This document shows, piece after piece, positions 48,109 through 55,702 of a stretch of DNA of 64,000 nucleotides (its first letter is position 1; the number at the start of each line of letters is the position of its first letter). Location of the stretch: positions 111,263 through 175,262 of the forward strand of contig NZ_VRLV01000023.1 of NCBI RefSeq assembly GCF_009760925.1, given 5' to 3'. Under the pieces are notes generated by a model. It was not told the DNA's origin, made no database searches, and saw only the letters and a list, made by a program, of their open reading frames with translations. The DNA is from Nonomuraea typhae. Lineage in GTDB: Bacteria; Actinomycetota; Actinomycetes; Streptosporangiales; Streptosporangiaceae. The position numbers and the translations under genes are program-made.

Positions 48109-49065
48109 TCAGGTGAGCATCGTGAGAAGCTCCGCCTCTTCGGCCGCCGTGAGGCCGGAGCGGCTGACCGTGTGGCCGGACTCGCGCTGCCAGGCCAGCG
48201 TGTCGCGGGCCGTACCGGCGACCGGGCGGATGCGCAGACCGGCGGCCAGCGTGACGGAGGTGTCGCGGGTCATGAAGCCGGCGTACTCCGGCAACGGCAG
48301 CCACATCGGCAGTGACCGCGGCCCCGTCCACGGCTCCACCTTCTGCTCCACGAGGAACTCCTGGCCGGCCCAGACCAGCTCGGGCTCCACCTCCACGCCC
48401 TCGGCGATCTCCGCCAGCAGCCGGCCGCGGCTGAAGGGCATGGAGATCGCGTCGTACGGCCCGGCCAGCCCCTCCTCTGCCGCGTCGAGCGTCCAGGCGG
48501 CCAGATCGCGCACGTCCACGAGCTGGACGAGTTCGTCGGGCGAACCGGGAGCCAGCACGCGCCCGCCGCGCGCCAGCCTGGCGACCCAGTAGGTGAACCG
48601 GTCGGACTGGTCGTCCGGCCCCACGATCAGCCCGGCGCGCACGAGGAGCGCTCCGTCGCCGGCGATCTGCTCGCAGGCCACCTTGGCCGGGCCGTAGTTC
48701 TCCGGGTCGCTCTCGTCGGCGTCGGCGGCCAGCGGCTCGTGCATGACCTGGTTGGCCGCGCCGAAGTCGGAGTAGACACTGCACGACGACACGAACGTCC
48801 AGTGACCGGCGCGGCCCGCGAGCTCCGTGACGGCCCGCCGTACCTGGCTCGGCTGCCTGGCGACGTCGACGACGAGGTCGAACGCCCCCTCCACCGGCGC
48901 CAGCCCGCCGTCCTCGCTCCGGTCGACCCGGACGAACTCCACCTCCGGCGGCGGATCTCCCGCGAGCCCGCGCGCCGCGCACACCACCTCGTGCCCGCGG
49001 TCACGCGCCTGCCGGGCGATCTCCCTGGACAGGAACTTGGTACCACCCAGAACAAGTGTCCTCAT
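48109..49065 (-). CDS. NAD-dependent epimerase/reductase (extended SDR)
   Basis: A 318-residue Rossmann-fold protein: N-terminal nucleotide loop VLGGTKFLSREIARQARDRG (GGTxFxxR variant), acidic strand-2 end VRVDRSEDGG, FVSSCSVYSD as the catalytic-Ser strand, and YGPAKVACE with the active-site YxxxK. The C-terminal half binds the sugar-nucleotide or other substrate. The start ATG 49065 has GGATGGGG ahead. It is a single gene; its substrate is not evident. Its promoter would lie towards the flavin monooxygenase gene. Confidence 0.87.
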   Translation of the reverse strand: MRTLVLGGTKFLSREIARQARDRGHEVVCAARGLAGDPPPEVEFVRVDRSEDGGLAPVEGAFDLVVDVARQPSQVRRAVTELAGRAGHWTFVSSCSVYSDFGAANQVMHEPLAADADESDPENYGPAKVACEQIAGDGALLVRAGLIVGPDDQSDRFTYWVARLARGGRVLAPGSPDELVQLVDVRDLAAWTLDAAEEGLAGPYDAISMPFSRGRLLAEIAEGVEVEPELVWAGQEFLVEQKVEPWTGPRSLPMWLPLPEYAGFMTRDTSVTLAAGLRIRPVAGTARDTLAWQRESGHTVSRSGLTAAEEAELLTMLT

Positions 49066-49150
49066 CGCCCCATCCTGGCCCACCCGGCCCGGATGGGCGC
49101 CGCCCTTCTCTCCTGGCGCAAATCCCCCGGCAGGTGGCCGGGGCCGCCGT

Positions 49151-50326
49151 TCAGCCGGTGGTGTGGTGGTAGGCGGTGGTCAGCGTGGTCAGTTCGCGCG
49201 GGGACAGCACCTGGCCGATGTCGCCGAAGCCGCCGGGGGCGCGGGCGGCGACGAGGGCGAGGACGTCGTCGGCCGGCATGGCCCGGCAGGCGGCGGCGAC
49301 GGCGTTGGCCTGCGGGCGCCGGGTCGCCTCGTAGGAGCGCAGTCCCCGCACCGGGTCCGGCGCCCGGGAGAGGGCGTCGGCCAGTGCCCGGGCGTCGAGG
49401 ATCGCCTGGGAGGCGCCGTTGGAGCCGATCGGGTACATGGGGTGGGCCGCGTCTCCCAGCAGCGTGACCGGGCCCGTTCCCCACGTGGGCAGCGGGTCCC
49501 GGTCGGTCATGGGGAGTTCGAGGACCTCGGGCGCCGCCGCGAAGAGGGCGGCGAGATCCAGGCCGGGCAGCGACCAGCCGGCGAAGCGGGCGTCGAGGCC
49601 GGCGCGGATGTCGCGTTGCGTGCGGCCGGGCGCGGGCGCGGGGCCGCGGGCTTCGGCCACCCAGTTGAGGTGGACCAGCCCGTCGCCGGGGCGGGTGATC
49701 GGGTAGACGACGAGCTTGGCGTGGGCGTTGCACCCGTAGACGGCGACGGTGTGCTCGTTCAGGTACGGCGGGGCCGGGCTGATGCCGCGCCACATGGTGA
49801 TTCCGCAGGCCAGGGGTTCTCCCTCACCGGGGTGGAGGCGGCGGCGCACGGCCGAACGCAGTCCGTCGGCGCCGATGAGCGCGTCGGCGTCGACGGTGAC
49901 CGCCTGCCCCGACCTGCGGTCGCGGCCGGTGATGCGGACCTTTTGCTCGCCGTACCGGAAATCCTCGACGAGCATGCCGAAGCGGATGGCGTCGGCGCCG
50001 AGGCGATCGCGGACCGCGTGCAGGAGCAGCATCTGCAGTTCGCCGCGGTGGATCGCGTACTGGCCGGGGCGTGGCTGGCGCCAGATGAGGTTGCCGTGCC
50101 GGTCGTAGTGGGCCATCTGCGCGACGGGGACGCCGAGCGCGGCCAGGTCGGCGCCGAGACCGAGTCGCGACAGCTCGGCGACGGCGGCGGGCAGCAGGTT
50201 GATGCCGACGCCGAGCGGCCGGCACGTCGTGCTCGCCTCGGCCAGTTCGGGGGTGAAGCCGGCGGCGTGCAGGTGCAGCGCGGCTGTCAGGCCGCCGATG
50301 CCGGCGCCGGCGATCAGGATGCGCAT
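49151..50326 (-). CDS. FAD-dependent monooxygenase, group A aromatic hydroxylase type
   Basis: A 391-residue flavoprotein: FAD-binding GxGxxG (IAGAGIGGLTAALHLHAAG) at the N-terminus, DADALIGADGLRSAVRR (DG motif) in the middle and VTLLGDAAHPMYPIGSNGA (GD motif). Closest in style to PhzS-like phenolic monooxygenases. It overlaps the stop of the methyltransferase by one base (TGATG), so the two enzymes likely act on the same small aromatic substrate, hydroxylation then O/N-methylation. No membrane segment. Confidence 0.9.
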   Translation of the reverse strand: MRILIAGAGIGGLTAALHLHAAGFTPELAEASTTCRPLGVGINLLPAAVAELSRLGLGADLAALGVPVAQMAHYDRHGNLIWRQPRPGQYAIHRGELQMLLLHAVRDRLGADAIRFGMLVEDFRYGEQKVRITGRDRRSGQAVTVDADALIGADGLRSAVRRRLHPGEGEPLACGITMWRGISPAPPYLNEHTVAVYGCNAHAKLVVYPITRPGDGLVHLNWVAEARGPAPAPGRTQRDIRAGLDARFAGWSLPGLDLAALFAAAPEVLELPMTDRDPLPTWGTGPVTLLGDAAHPMYPIGSNGASQAILDARALADALSRAPDPVRGLRSYEATRRPQANAVAAACRAMPADDVLALVAARAPGGFGDIGQVLSPRELTTLTTAYHHTTG

Positions 50327-51711
50327 CAGTGGGCGACCGCTTCCAGCAGGTGGGCCTCCAGCGGCAGGGCGGTGTGGGAGGTGAGGGTGAACCCGGCGGC
50401 GTGCAGCAGGTCGCGGTAGCCGTCCAGGGTGCGTTCGCGGCCGCCGGTGTTGTTGACCATCATGTGCAGGTCCCAGGCGGTGGCCAGGCCGGGCCGGCCG
50501 GGCTGGTGGGGCAGGAGCCGTTCGACGACGGCCAGGCGGGCGCCTTCGCGGCTGGCCCGGCGGCAGCGCGACAGGATGCGGGCGCAGGCGTCGTCGTCCC
50601 AGTCGTGCAGGATGCGCGAGAGCACGAGCAGGTCGCCGCCGGGCACGCGGGTGAACAGATCGCCGCCGACGGTGGTGACGCGGCCGCCGTGGCGGGCGGT
50701 GAGGCCCGGTTGCGCGGCGGCGACGGTCGCGGGCGTGTCGAACAGCACGCCGCGCACGTGCGGCGCGGCGTCGAGGATACGGCTCAGCAGCGCGCCGGAG
50801 CCGCCGGCGATGTCGGTCACGGTGGTGACGCCGGTCAGGTCGAGCCGGGCGGTCACGGCGTCGAAGACGTCGCGGCACTGGTCGGACATGGCCAGTTGGA
50901 AGACCTCCGCCTGAGCGGTGTGAGCCTCGAGGTAGTCGAAGGGGGCGCTGCCGTAGGCCAGTTCGAAGCCGCTGGTCTCGGTCCGGACGGCGTCGGGCAG
51001 GTGGCCGAAGCTGTGATAGAACAGCCCGCCGTACAGCAGGGCGACGCCGTGCAGGGAGAAGCTGGAACCGCGCGCGAGGGTGGCGCCGAGCCGGGTGAGC
51101 GTGATCAGGCCGTCGGCGCTGGCGACCACGCCGAGTTGTTCGAGGTAGCGCAGCAGGCGGGCGAGGCGGTCGGGCGGGCAGCCGAGCGCGCGGGCCAGGT
51201 CGCCGAGGGCCAGGTCGCGGCCGAGGAGCCGGTCGGCGATGCCGAGCTCGGCGGCGGTGCGCAGGGCCTGGGTCGTCCAGGCGCCGGTGAGCAGTTCGAG
51301 CATGCGGCGGCGTTCCTCGCCCGCGCCCAGGTGATGCTCCAGCTCCGCCCGGGCCTGACCGGCCACCACGATCTCCAGGCGGTCGCCGCCGCGGCCGGTG
51401 TGGAAGTAGAAGACGCTGCGCCCGCTGGCGCCCTCGGCGGGGTTGAAGCCGCCGCCGTCCGGGCGGTGGCCGTCGGCGCGCAGCGCTTCCAGCACCTCCA
51501 GGCCGGCCGCGGGCGCCTCGAAGGCCAGATGCGTCTCCCGGTTGTGCAGCCGCTCGTCGTCGGCGATCTCCTCCGGGCAGCCGGTGGCCAGGAACAGCTC
51601 CAGGGTCCGGCCGTGACCCACGTCGAGGTGGGCGATCGTGACCGCCAGGCCGTCCAGCTCGTAGCGTTTCGCCAGGCGCCCAGTGCGCCGGGTCTGATAG
51701 CGGCCGACCAC
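50326..51711 (-). CDS. VOC-domain / O-methyltransferase fusion
   Basis: A 461-residue protein if started at the GTG at 51711 (AGGGGGA at good spacing); ATG at 51744 lacks a ribosome site. Residues about 1-130 resemble one VOC (glyoxalase/dioxygenase-fold) domain: VTIAHLDVGHGRTLELFL, THLAFEAPAAGLEVLEAL, SVFYFHTGRGGDRLEIVV. The rest is a plant-type O-methyltransferase: helical dimerisation part, then TTVTDIAGGSGALLSRIL (motif I), GVLFDTPA, LLVLSRILHDWDDDACARIL with the catalytic His in HDWDD. The VOC part could bind the acceptor substrate or act on it. It is translationally coupled to the FAD monooxygenase and fits a small secondary-metabolite module. Confidence 0.85.
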   Translation of the reverse strand: MVGRYQTRRTGRLAKRYELDGLAVTIAHLDVGHGRTLELFLATGCPEEIADDERLHNRETHLAFEAPAAGLEVLEALRADGHRPDGGGFNPAEGASGRSVFYFHTGRGGDRLEIVVAGQARAELEHHLGAGEERRRMLELLTGAWTTQALRTAAELGIADRLLGRDLALGDLARALGCPPDRLARLLRYLEQLGVVASADGLITLTRLGATLARGSSFSLHGVALLYGGLFYHSFGHLPDAVRTETSGFELAYGSAPFDYLEAHTAQAEVFQLAMSDQCRDVFDAVTARLDLTGVTTVTDIAGGSGALLSRILDAAPHVRGVLFDTPATVAAAQPGLTARHGGRVTTVGGDLFTRVPGGDLLVLSRILHDWDDDACARILSRCRRASREGARLAVVERLLPHQPGRPGLATAWDLHMMVNNTGGRERTLDGYRDLLHAAGFTLTSHTALPLEAHLLEAVAH

Positions 51712-51751
51712 ACGTCCCCCTGTTTCACGCGGGAAGGCTAGCATCACGCTA

Positions 51752-51768
51752 AGTAGTTGAGAACTACT
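51752..51768. promoter_or_regulatory. 17-base palindrome upstream of the methyltransferase/monooxygenase pair
   Basis: AGTAGTT-GAG-AACTACT is a perfect 7-bp inverted repeat with a 3-base centre, a form common for MarR/PadR-type repressors. It lies 40 bases upstream of the preferred GTG start. No such regulator is encoded nearby. Confidence 0.5.
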
Positions 51769-51812
51769 GAGAGTGACGCATTGGGGTCCGGCGGGGCTGC
51801 GGCTGCACGCGT

Positions 51813-52106
51813 TCACACCGGGTTGTTCAGACATTTCGTGATCGAGAATCGCCTGCCGGGCGTCTGGGCTTGCGGTCCCGCGTCGTATTCGTCGACGCTT
51901 CCGACGCACCAGAGGCCGAAACGTTCCAGCAGGGCCAGGGCGTCGTAGTCCCTGAGTTGCCGCGCCTCCATGGTGATGAGCAAGGAGCTCACGACGTCGA
52001 CCGGCTGCCCGGTGTGGTCGCGCAGCACAAAGCAGAAGGTGGGCGGTATGAAGCTGCGCACGCCGTTGTCCGAGACCTGCACCGGCTCCACGAGGGGGAC
52101 AGTCAT
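51813..52106 (-). CDS. 97-residue protein of unknown function, Hint-protease operon
   Basis: A short soluble protein starting MTVPLVEPVQVSDNGVRSFI with the segment PPTFCFVLRDHTGQPVDVVS and ending in FSITKCLNNPV. It begins one base after the stop of the Zn-ribbon gene (ribosome site AGGAGGAG inside that gene), so the two are translationally coupled. No motif is recognised. Three cysteines are present. It probably serves with the Hint-metalloprotease as chaperone, substrate or inhibitor, but that is positional inference. Confidence 0.7.
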   Translation of the reverse strand: MTVPLVEPVQVSDNGVRSFIPPTFCFVLRDHTGQPVDVVSSLLITMEARQLRDYDALALLERFGLWCVGSVDEYDAGPQAQTPGRRFSITKCLNNPV

Positions 52107-52107
52107 C

Positions 52108-52563
52108 TCATCGCTCCTCCTGCCATCGCCCGATGGGGCATGCCTCGGTCGGGAGCCAGGCTTTGCGTCGCGTTTCACAACCGCACAGGTTGCACACCGA
52201 GCGGGCTCCGGTGAGCCGATGGACGAGGTTTCCCGTGGGTGCGACCAGGTGCTCGCAGGCCGTGCACGCGGCCAGCCGCCGGTCGTAGGTCGCCTGGCCG
52301 ACCTTGCGAAATCCCGAGGACGCCCAGCGAACCACGGCCAGGCTTGCTCGCCGCAGCAGTTCCTGAGTGCTCTGGCCTTGGCGAGAAGCGACATTCGCGT
52401 CTGTCTCGCGCAGGAGGATGGTCATGAGGCGCTCATCCGTGCGGCATATCTCCAGGTGATGCAGGAAGAGCTCGTCTTCGGCGATCTTCAGCAGCAGGGC
52501 ATCGGTTACCTGGCTCACCGGCAGGCCCAATTGTGCCGCGATCGCCTCTGGGCTGGGATTCAC
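52108..52563 (-). CDS. 151-residue helical protein with C-terminal zinc ribbon, Hint-protease operon
   Basis: GTG start at 52563 with GAGG upstream. The N-terminal ~100 residues are helical (SPEAIAAQLGLPVSQVTDA, LFLHHLEICRTDERLMTILL). The C-terminal ~50 carry a Cys-cluster typical of a small treble-clef or ribbon: CTACEH, CNLCGC and CPIGRW, with four or five likely zinc-binding cysteines. Similar C-terminal ribbons occur in phage and peptide-maturation proteins. It sits between the Hint-metalloprotease and the 97-residue gene. The function is unknown; binding of the protease or its substrate is plausible. Confidence 0.7.
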   Translation of the reverse strand: MNPSPEAIAAQLGLPVSQVTDALLLKIAEDELFLHHLEICRTDERLMTILLRETDANVASRQGQSTQELLRRASLAVVRWASSGFRKVGQATYDRRLAACTACEHLVAPTGNLVHRLTGARSVCNLCGCETRRKAWLPTEACPIGRWQEER

Positions 52564-52591
52564 TTTCTCAACCTCGAACACGGCCGGGTTG

Positions 52592-52621
52592 CCGGGAGCC
52601 CTTTCAGGGGCCCCCGGCGAC
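52592..52621 (-). terminator. Intra-operon hairpin after the Hint-protease gene
   Basis: GCCGGGAGCCC and GGGGCCCCCGGC around a TTTCA loop form a GC-rich, slightly imperfect stem in the 73-base gap between the Hint-metalloprotease and Zn-ribbon genes. It may attenuate transcription or protect the upstream mRNA; no T-run follows on the minus strand. Confidence 0.45.
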
Positions 52622-52636
52622 CGTTCAGCTTTTCTT

Positions 52637-54022
52637 TTACGCGGCGCAAGCCGGCTTGCCGGACAGGCGTACTGCCGCGTGATACGTGGCGATTCGGCAG
52701 GCGCCGGGCGGATGACCGCAGCCGGCGCTACCGCCCGGGGCGGTCGGCACGTTCGGCACGCTGAAGAAGTTCGCCATTTGCGCGATGGCGGCATCGGTTA
52801 CGGTGATGTACTGAAAGCCGAACCAGACCCTCCGCATCGCGTCCCGCACCCCGTAATAGTCGGCCTGGCCTTCACAGGAAAGGCCGCTCGGGAATGTGGG
52901 ATTGCCGCCGTAATGGTGCCCGATTTCGTGGGCCAGGACGAGGGCGATGGCCTCGGTCTCCAGTTTTGTGTGCCGGATCAGGCCGCCTTTGAGGGCGACA
53001 TGCCTTACTCCGTTTTCGACCCATGCGTAGGCGTTGACGTCTTCGTCGGTCCAGTCGACATGGTAGGTGATGTCGGGATACCAGGCCCGGTGCAGGTGGA
53101 CGAGCGCTTCGCTCCATTCTCTGGCGGCGGGATCGCTGAAAGCCCTCTTCGGGTCCTGCGCTTTTCTCGCCGCCTCTTCTTTCGAAATGAAGCTGCAGGC
53201 GTCGTCGGGCACGCGCAGCGCTATGGTCGCGGCGGGAACGAAGCTGTTGGGCTCCAGGTCCGGAGCGTTGTATCCCCGGGGGTCCACGATGACCTTCGGC
53301 TCGTTGAAGCCCTGCGGAAGCTGTGGTGCCTGCCGGCTGCTTTCTCCGTATTGCGCGGTGTACTCCGGCGAGCCGATCACCGGAAGGTCTTCCGCGGCGC
53401 TGAAGGCGGTGACGTCCTCGCTTCTCGCGCGAAGCTGGACCACGTAGTCCGCGCTGATCACGCCGTTGGTGTTGAGGAGCCGGCCGTCCAGGTCCTGGCC
53501 GGGCGAGTCCAGCGACGTGGCGATGTGATGGAAGCCGGCGTAGTAGTCCCCCACGTGCACCGAGGTGATCGGAACCGCCTCCCCTTGGGGGGAGACGAGG
53601 ACGTCCGTCGGCGCGAGGCGGTCGGCGCGTTTGAGCGTGCGATTCTCCAGGAGGAAGAGGTGGTCGGAGGTGACGGCGATGGCGGTGTTCTGATAAACGA
53701 CGAGCACGGTGAATCGCTGAAGAGAGGCGACCGTCGTTCCCGAGCTGAATACCACGGGTTTGGCCGACCAGTTGAGGTCGACTCCGGCGGCCAGCACTTC
53801 GTCGCCGATGCTGAACGTTTCGATGGCCTTGAACAGTCCGTCGCCGGTCTGCACCAGTGTGCCGAATGCCAGACATGAGCACGAGCACGTGCACGGGCCT
53901 TGTTCGTCCTTTGTGAGAACCGGATAGCCGGCCGGGAGTCCCAAGGAAGTGCATATTGCGTAGATTTCGGCGTCCGCTCCGCTGCAATGGGCAGAGTTGC
54001 ACATTCTTAAACCATTAGGCAT
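52637..54022 (-). CDS. Cys-rich peptide / Hint autoprocessing domain / zinc metalloprotease fusion
   Basis: A 461-residue protein in three parts. Residues 1-49 are a Cys-rich segment (MCNSAHC, ICTSLGLPAGYP, CTCSCSC). A Hint (hedgehog/intein) domain begins at C50 (CLAFGTLVQTGDG, GDEVLAAG) and carries the TxxH block-B motif (T118-S-D-H121) and a C-terminal LNTNGVISADYVVQ block. No terminal His-Asn is seen, which suggests N-terminal cleavage only, as in hedgehog proteins. The C-terminal ~230 residues are a zinc protease with HEIGHH (H365, E366, H369) and a downstream CEGQADYYG segment as third-ligand site. It starts ATG 54022 behind AAGGAGGGG. There is no signal peptide. It leads a three-gene operon. 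I recall this N-terminal/Hint arrangement only from unannotated proteins. Confidence 0.82.
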   Translation of the reverse strand: MPNGLRMCNSAHCSGADAEIYAICTSLGLPAGYPVLTKDEQGPCTCSCSCLAFGTLVQTGDGLFKAIETFSIGDEVLAAGVDLNWSAKPVVFSSGTTVASLQRFTVLVVYQNTAIAVTSDHLFLLENRTLKRADRLAPTDVLVSPQGEAVPITSVHVGDYYAGFHHIATSLDSPGQDLDGRLLNTNGVISADYVVQLRARSEDVTAFSAAEDLPVIGSPEYTAQYGESSRQAPQLPQGFNEPKVIVDPRGYNAPDLEPNSFVPAATIALRVPDDACSFISKEEAARKAQDPKRAFSDPAAREWSEALVHLHRAWYPDITYHVDWTDEDVNAYAWVENGVRHVALKGGLIRHTKLETEAIALVLAHEIGHHYGGNPTFPSGLSCEGQADYYGVRDAMRRVWFGFQYITVTDAAIAQMANFFSVPNVPTAPGGSAGCGHPPGACRIATYHAAVRLSGKPACAA

Positions 54023-54181
54023 GGCACCCCTCCTTGCCGACCCACGTATGACCAGTACTACTCGTGCCGCGAGATGAGTCAAGACCCTGGGAGTGGGTTT
54101 CTCAAACGATCTGAATTACTGATCGCCCCAATGGTGTTTTTGGCAGCCTCCCCGTTTCCGAACGGCTACTCTTCTCGCCGC

Positions 54182-54292
54182 TCAGCTCGTGGACCCGGTG
54201 AAGGCGATGCCCGCGATCAACTGGCGCGGCATCACCACGAACATCACGATCACCGGCAGCGACGCCACCACCGACCCGGCGAAGAGGCCAGC
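54182..54292 (-). pseudogene. 3' remnant of a carbohydrate ABC transporter permease (MalG type)
   Basis: About 35 codons ending TGA at 54182 encode FAGSVVASLPVIVMFVVMPR followed by QLIAGIAFTGSTS. This is the characteristic C-terminus of CUT1 sugar permeases (ASLPVLVVFLLLQRQFIAGIT type). The upstream part is replaced by the start of the divergent kinase gene, so only the tail survives. Confidence 0.7.
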
Positions 54293-54337
54293 TTCACCAC
54301 CGGGGCCACGCTCACGGCCTGCCGTACAGTGCGGATC

Positions 54338-54967
54338 GTGCTGCGATTGAGCCCCGACGACGCCGTACGGCGGGCCGCGACGCTGGCCGCGTCCGGGAAG
54401 CGGCGGATCCTCGGCATCACCGGACCGCCCGGAGCCGGCAAGTCCACCCTGGCCCGGCTGCTCCACGACAAGATCGACGGGTCCGTGGTCGTGGGCATGG
54501 ACGCCTACCACCTGGCGCACTCGGCTCTGGAGCGCCTCGGCCTGGCCGAGCGCAAGGGCGCTCCGGAAACCTTCGACGCCGCCGGATACGTCGCGCTCCT
54601 GCGCAGGATCAGGGCCGGCGAGCACGTGTGGGCGCCGGAGTTCCGCAGGGAGATCGAGGACGCCATCGCGGGGGCGGTAGCCGTACCGCCGGAGGTGCGG
54701 CTGGTGATCACGGAGGGCAACTATCTGCTCCTCGGCGGGGAGCAGTGGCGGCCGGTGCGTGCGCTGGCGGATGAGATCTGGTACGCCGACCTGCCGGAGG
54801 ACGTCCGGCACGCCCGGCTGGCCGCCCGGCACGAGGCGTTCGGCAGGACGAAGGAACAAGCCTGGGAGCGCACGCTGGGCAGCGACGAGCGCAACGCCCG
54901 CCTGGTGATCGCGACCCGCGAGGCGGCCGACGCCGTCGTGGCCGTCCCGACGACCGGCGAGCCCTGA
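54338..54967 (+). CDS. Nucleoside/nucleotide kinase family protein (uridine kinase/PanK-like P-loop kinase)
   Basis: A 209-residue P-loop kinase: Walker A GITGPPGAGKSTLARLL, then VVVGMDAYHLAHSALERLGL, FDAAGYVALLRRI and LVITEGNYLLLGGEQW, the usual layout of uridine-kinase/fructose-kinase-like phosphoribulokinase-family enzymes. The GTG start at 54338 (or 54329) is chosen because the longer upstream frame (from 54074) is Arg/His-rich, overlaps the permease remnant and looks non-coding. It would phosphorylate a small sugar or nucleoside. The remnant of a sugar permease next to it suggests a former sugar-uptake operon. Confidence 0.85.
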   Translation: MLRLSPDDAVRRAATLAASGKRRILGITGPPGAGKSTLARLLHDKIDGSVVVGMDAYHLAHSALERLGLAERKGAPETFDAAGYVALLRRIRAGEHVWAPEFRREIEDAIAGAVAVPPEVRLVITEGNYLLLGGEQWRPVRALADEIWYADLPEDVRHARLAARHEAFGRTKEQAWERTLGSDERNARLVIATREAADAVVAVPTTGEP

Positions 54968-54980
54968 TCCCGGCCGGCCG

Positions 54981-55631
54981 TCACCGCTCCGGTGTTCCGC
55001 GCAGGCGGGCCTGGACGGCCTGCCGGTCATTGAGGTGCGGGTACGGCTCGGCCGGCACGGGCACGCCGAGGAAGCCGCACAACGGCTCCCAGCCCTGACC
55101 GGTCTCGTAGACCAGGACGCGCCCGGCGGGCAGCGCCGCGGTGACCTCGGCCGTGTGCCGCCGGAACACCTCCGCGGCGTGGTGCTCGCCGGGCATCGGC
55201 TCGTCCAGCGTCGTGCCGAACGTCTCGTGCCAGATGCGCTCCAGCAGCGGACGCATGGTGACGGCCACGGCCTGGAGCCCGGCGGGCACCGTCGAGGGCT
55301 TGTTCAGCATCGCGAAGACGGTGTCGCGCAGGCTGGTGTACCAGGCGTGCTGGTCGTCGCGCACGGTGAGGATGACCTTGGCGTCCGGATAGGCCCGGGC
55401 GAGCGGGCGCCAGAAGTGGGCGCTCGGCCAGTCCACGGCCGCACGGTACCCCCGCAGCACGGCGTCCCAGTCGATCGGCCCGTCCATGGTCTGCCGCCAC
55501 CGCGTCGCCTGCTCCGGATGGGCGCCGATCTCCCGCATGTGGTGGCAGGGGCCCAGGCCGAGCCGCTCCAGTGCCGCCTTCAACGACGTGGTCCCGGTGC
55601 GCGGCAGCCCCGCGCCGATCACGTTGATCAT
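54981..55631 (-). CDS. Sulfotransferase family protein
   Basis: A 216-residue P-loop sulfotransferase-like protein. The 5'-PSB loop is GLPRTGTTSLKAALERLG at the N-terminus, with VILTVRDDQHAWYTSLRD as the 3'-phosphate-binding strand/helix (Arg and Ser). It ends with a WEPLCGFLGVPVP segment typical of PAPS-dependent enzymes. Length fits the Sulfotransfer_4 type. It is convergent with the kinase gene. The acceptor is unknown. Confidence 0.9.
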   Translation of the reverse strand: MINVIGAGLPRTGTTSLKAALERLGLGPCHHMREIGAHPEQATRWRQTMDGPIDWDAVLRGYRAAVDWPSAHFWRPLARAYPDAKVILTVRDDQHAWYTSLRDTVFAMLNKPSTVPAGLQAVAVTMRPLLERIWHETFGTTLDEPMPGEHHAAEVFRRHTAEVTAALPAGRVLVYETGQGWEPLCGFLGVPVPAEPYPHLNDRQAVQARLRGTPER

Positions 55632-55702
55632 CCCCGCCCTCCCCGTTCGTTCCTTGGGCTATATCTACCTCCCTCCGTACGGGTGTGGGCGGGGCGAGGA
55701 GG

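Noticed and set aside
54074..54337. Long N-terminal extension of the kinase gene back to 54074
   Set aside because: The added segment is Arg/His-rich, overlaps the minus-strand permease remnant and has no family-like sequence; the GTG at 54338 (or 54329) gives a normal kinase length.
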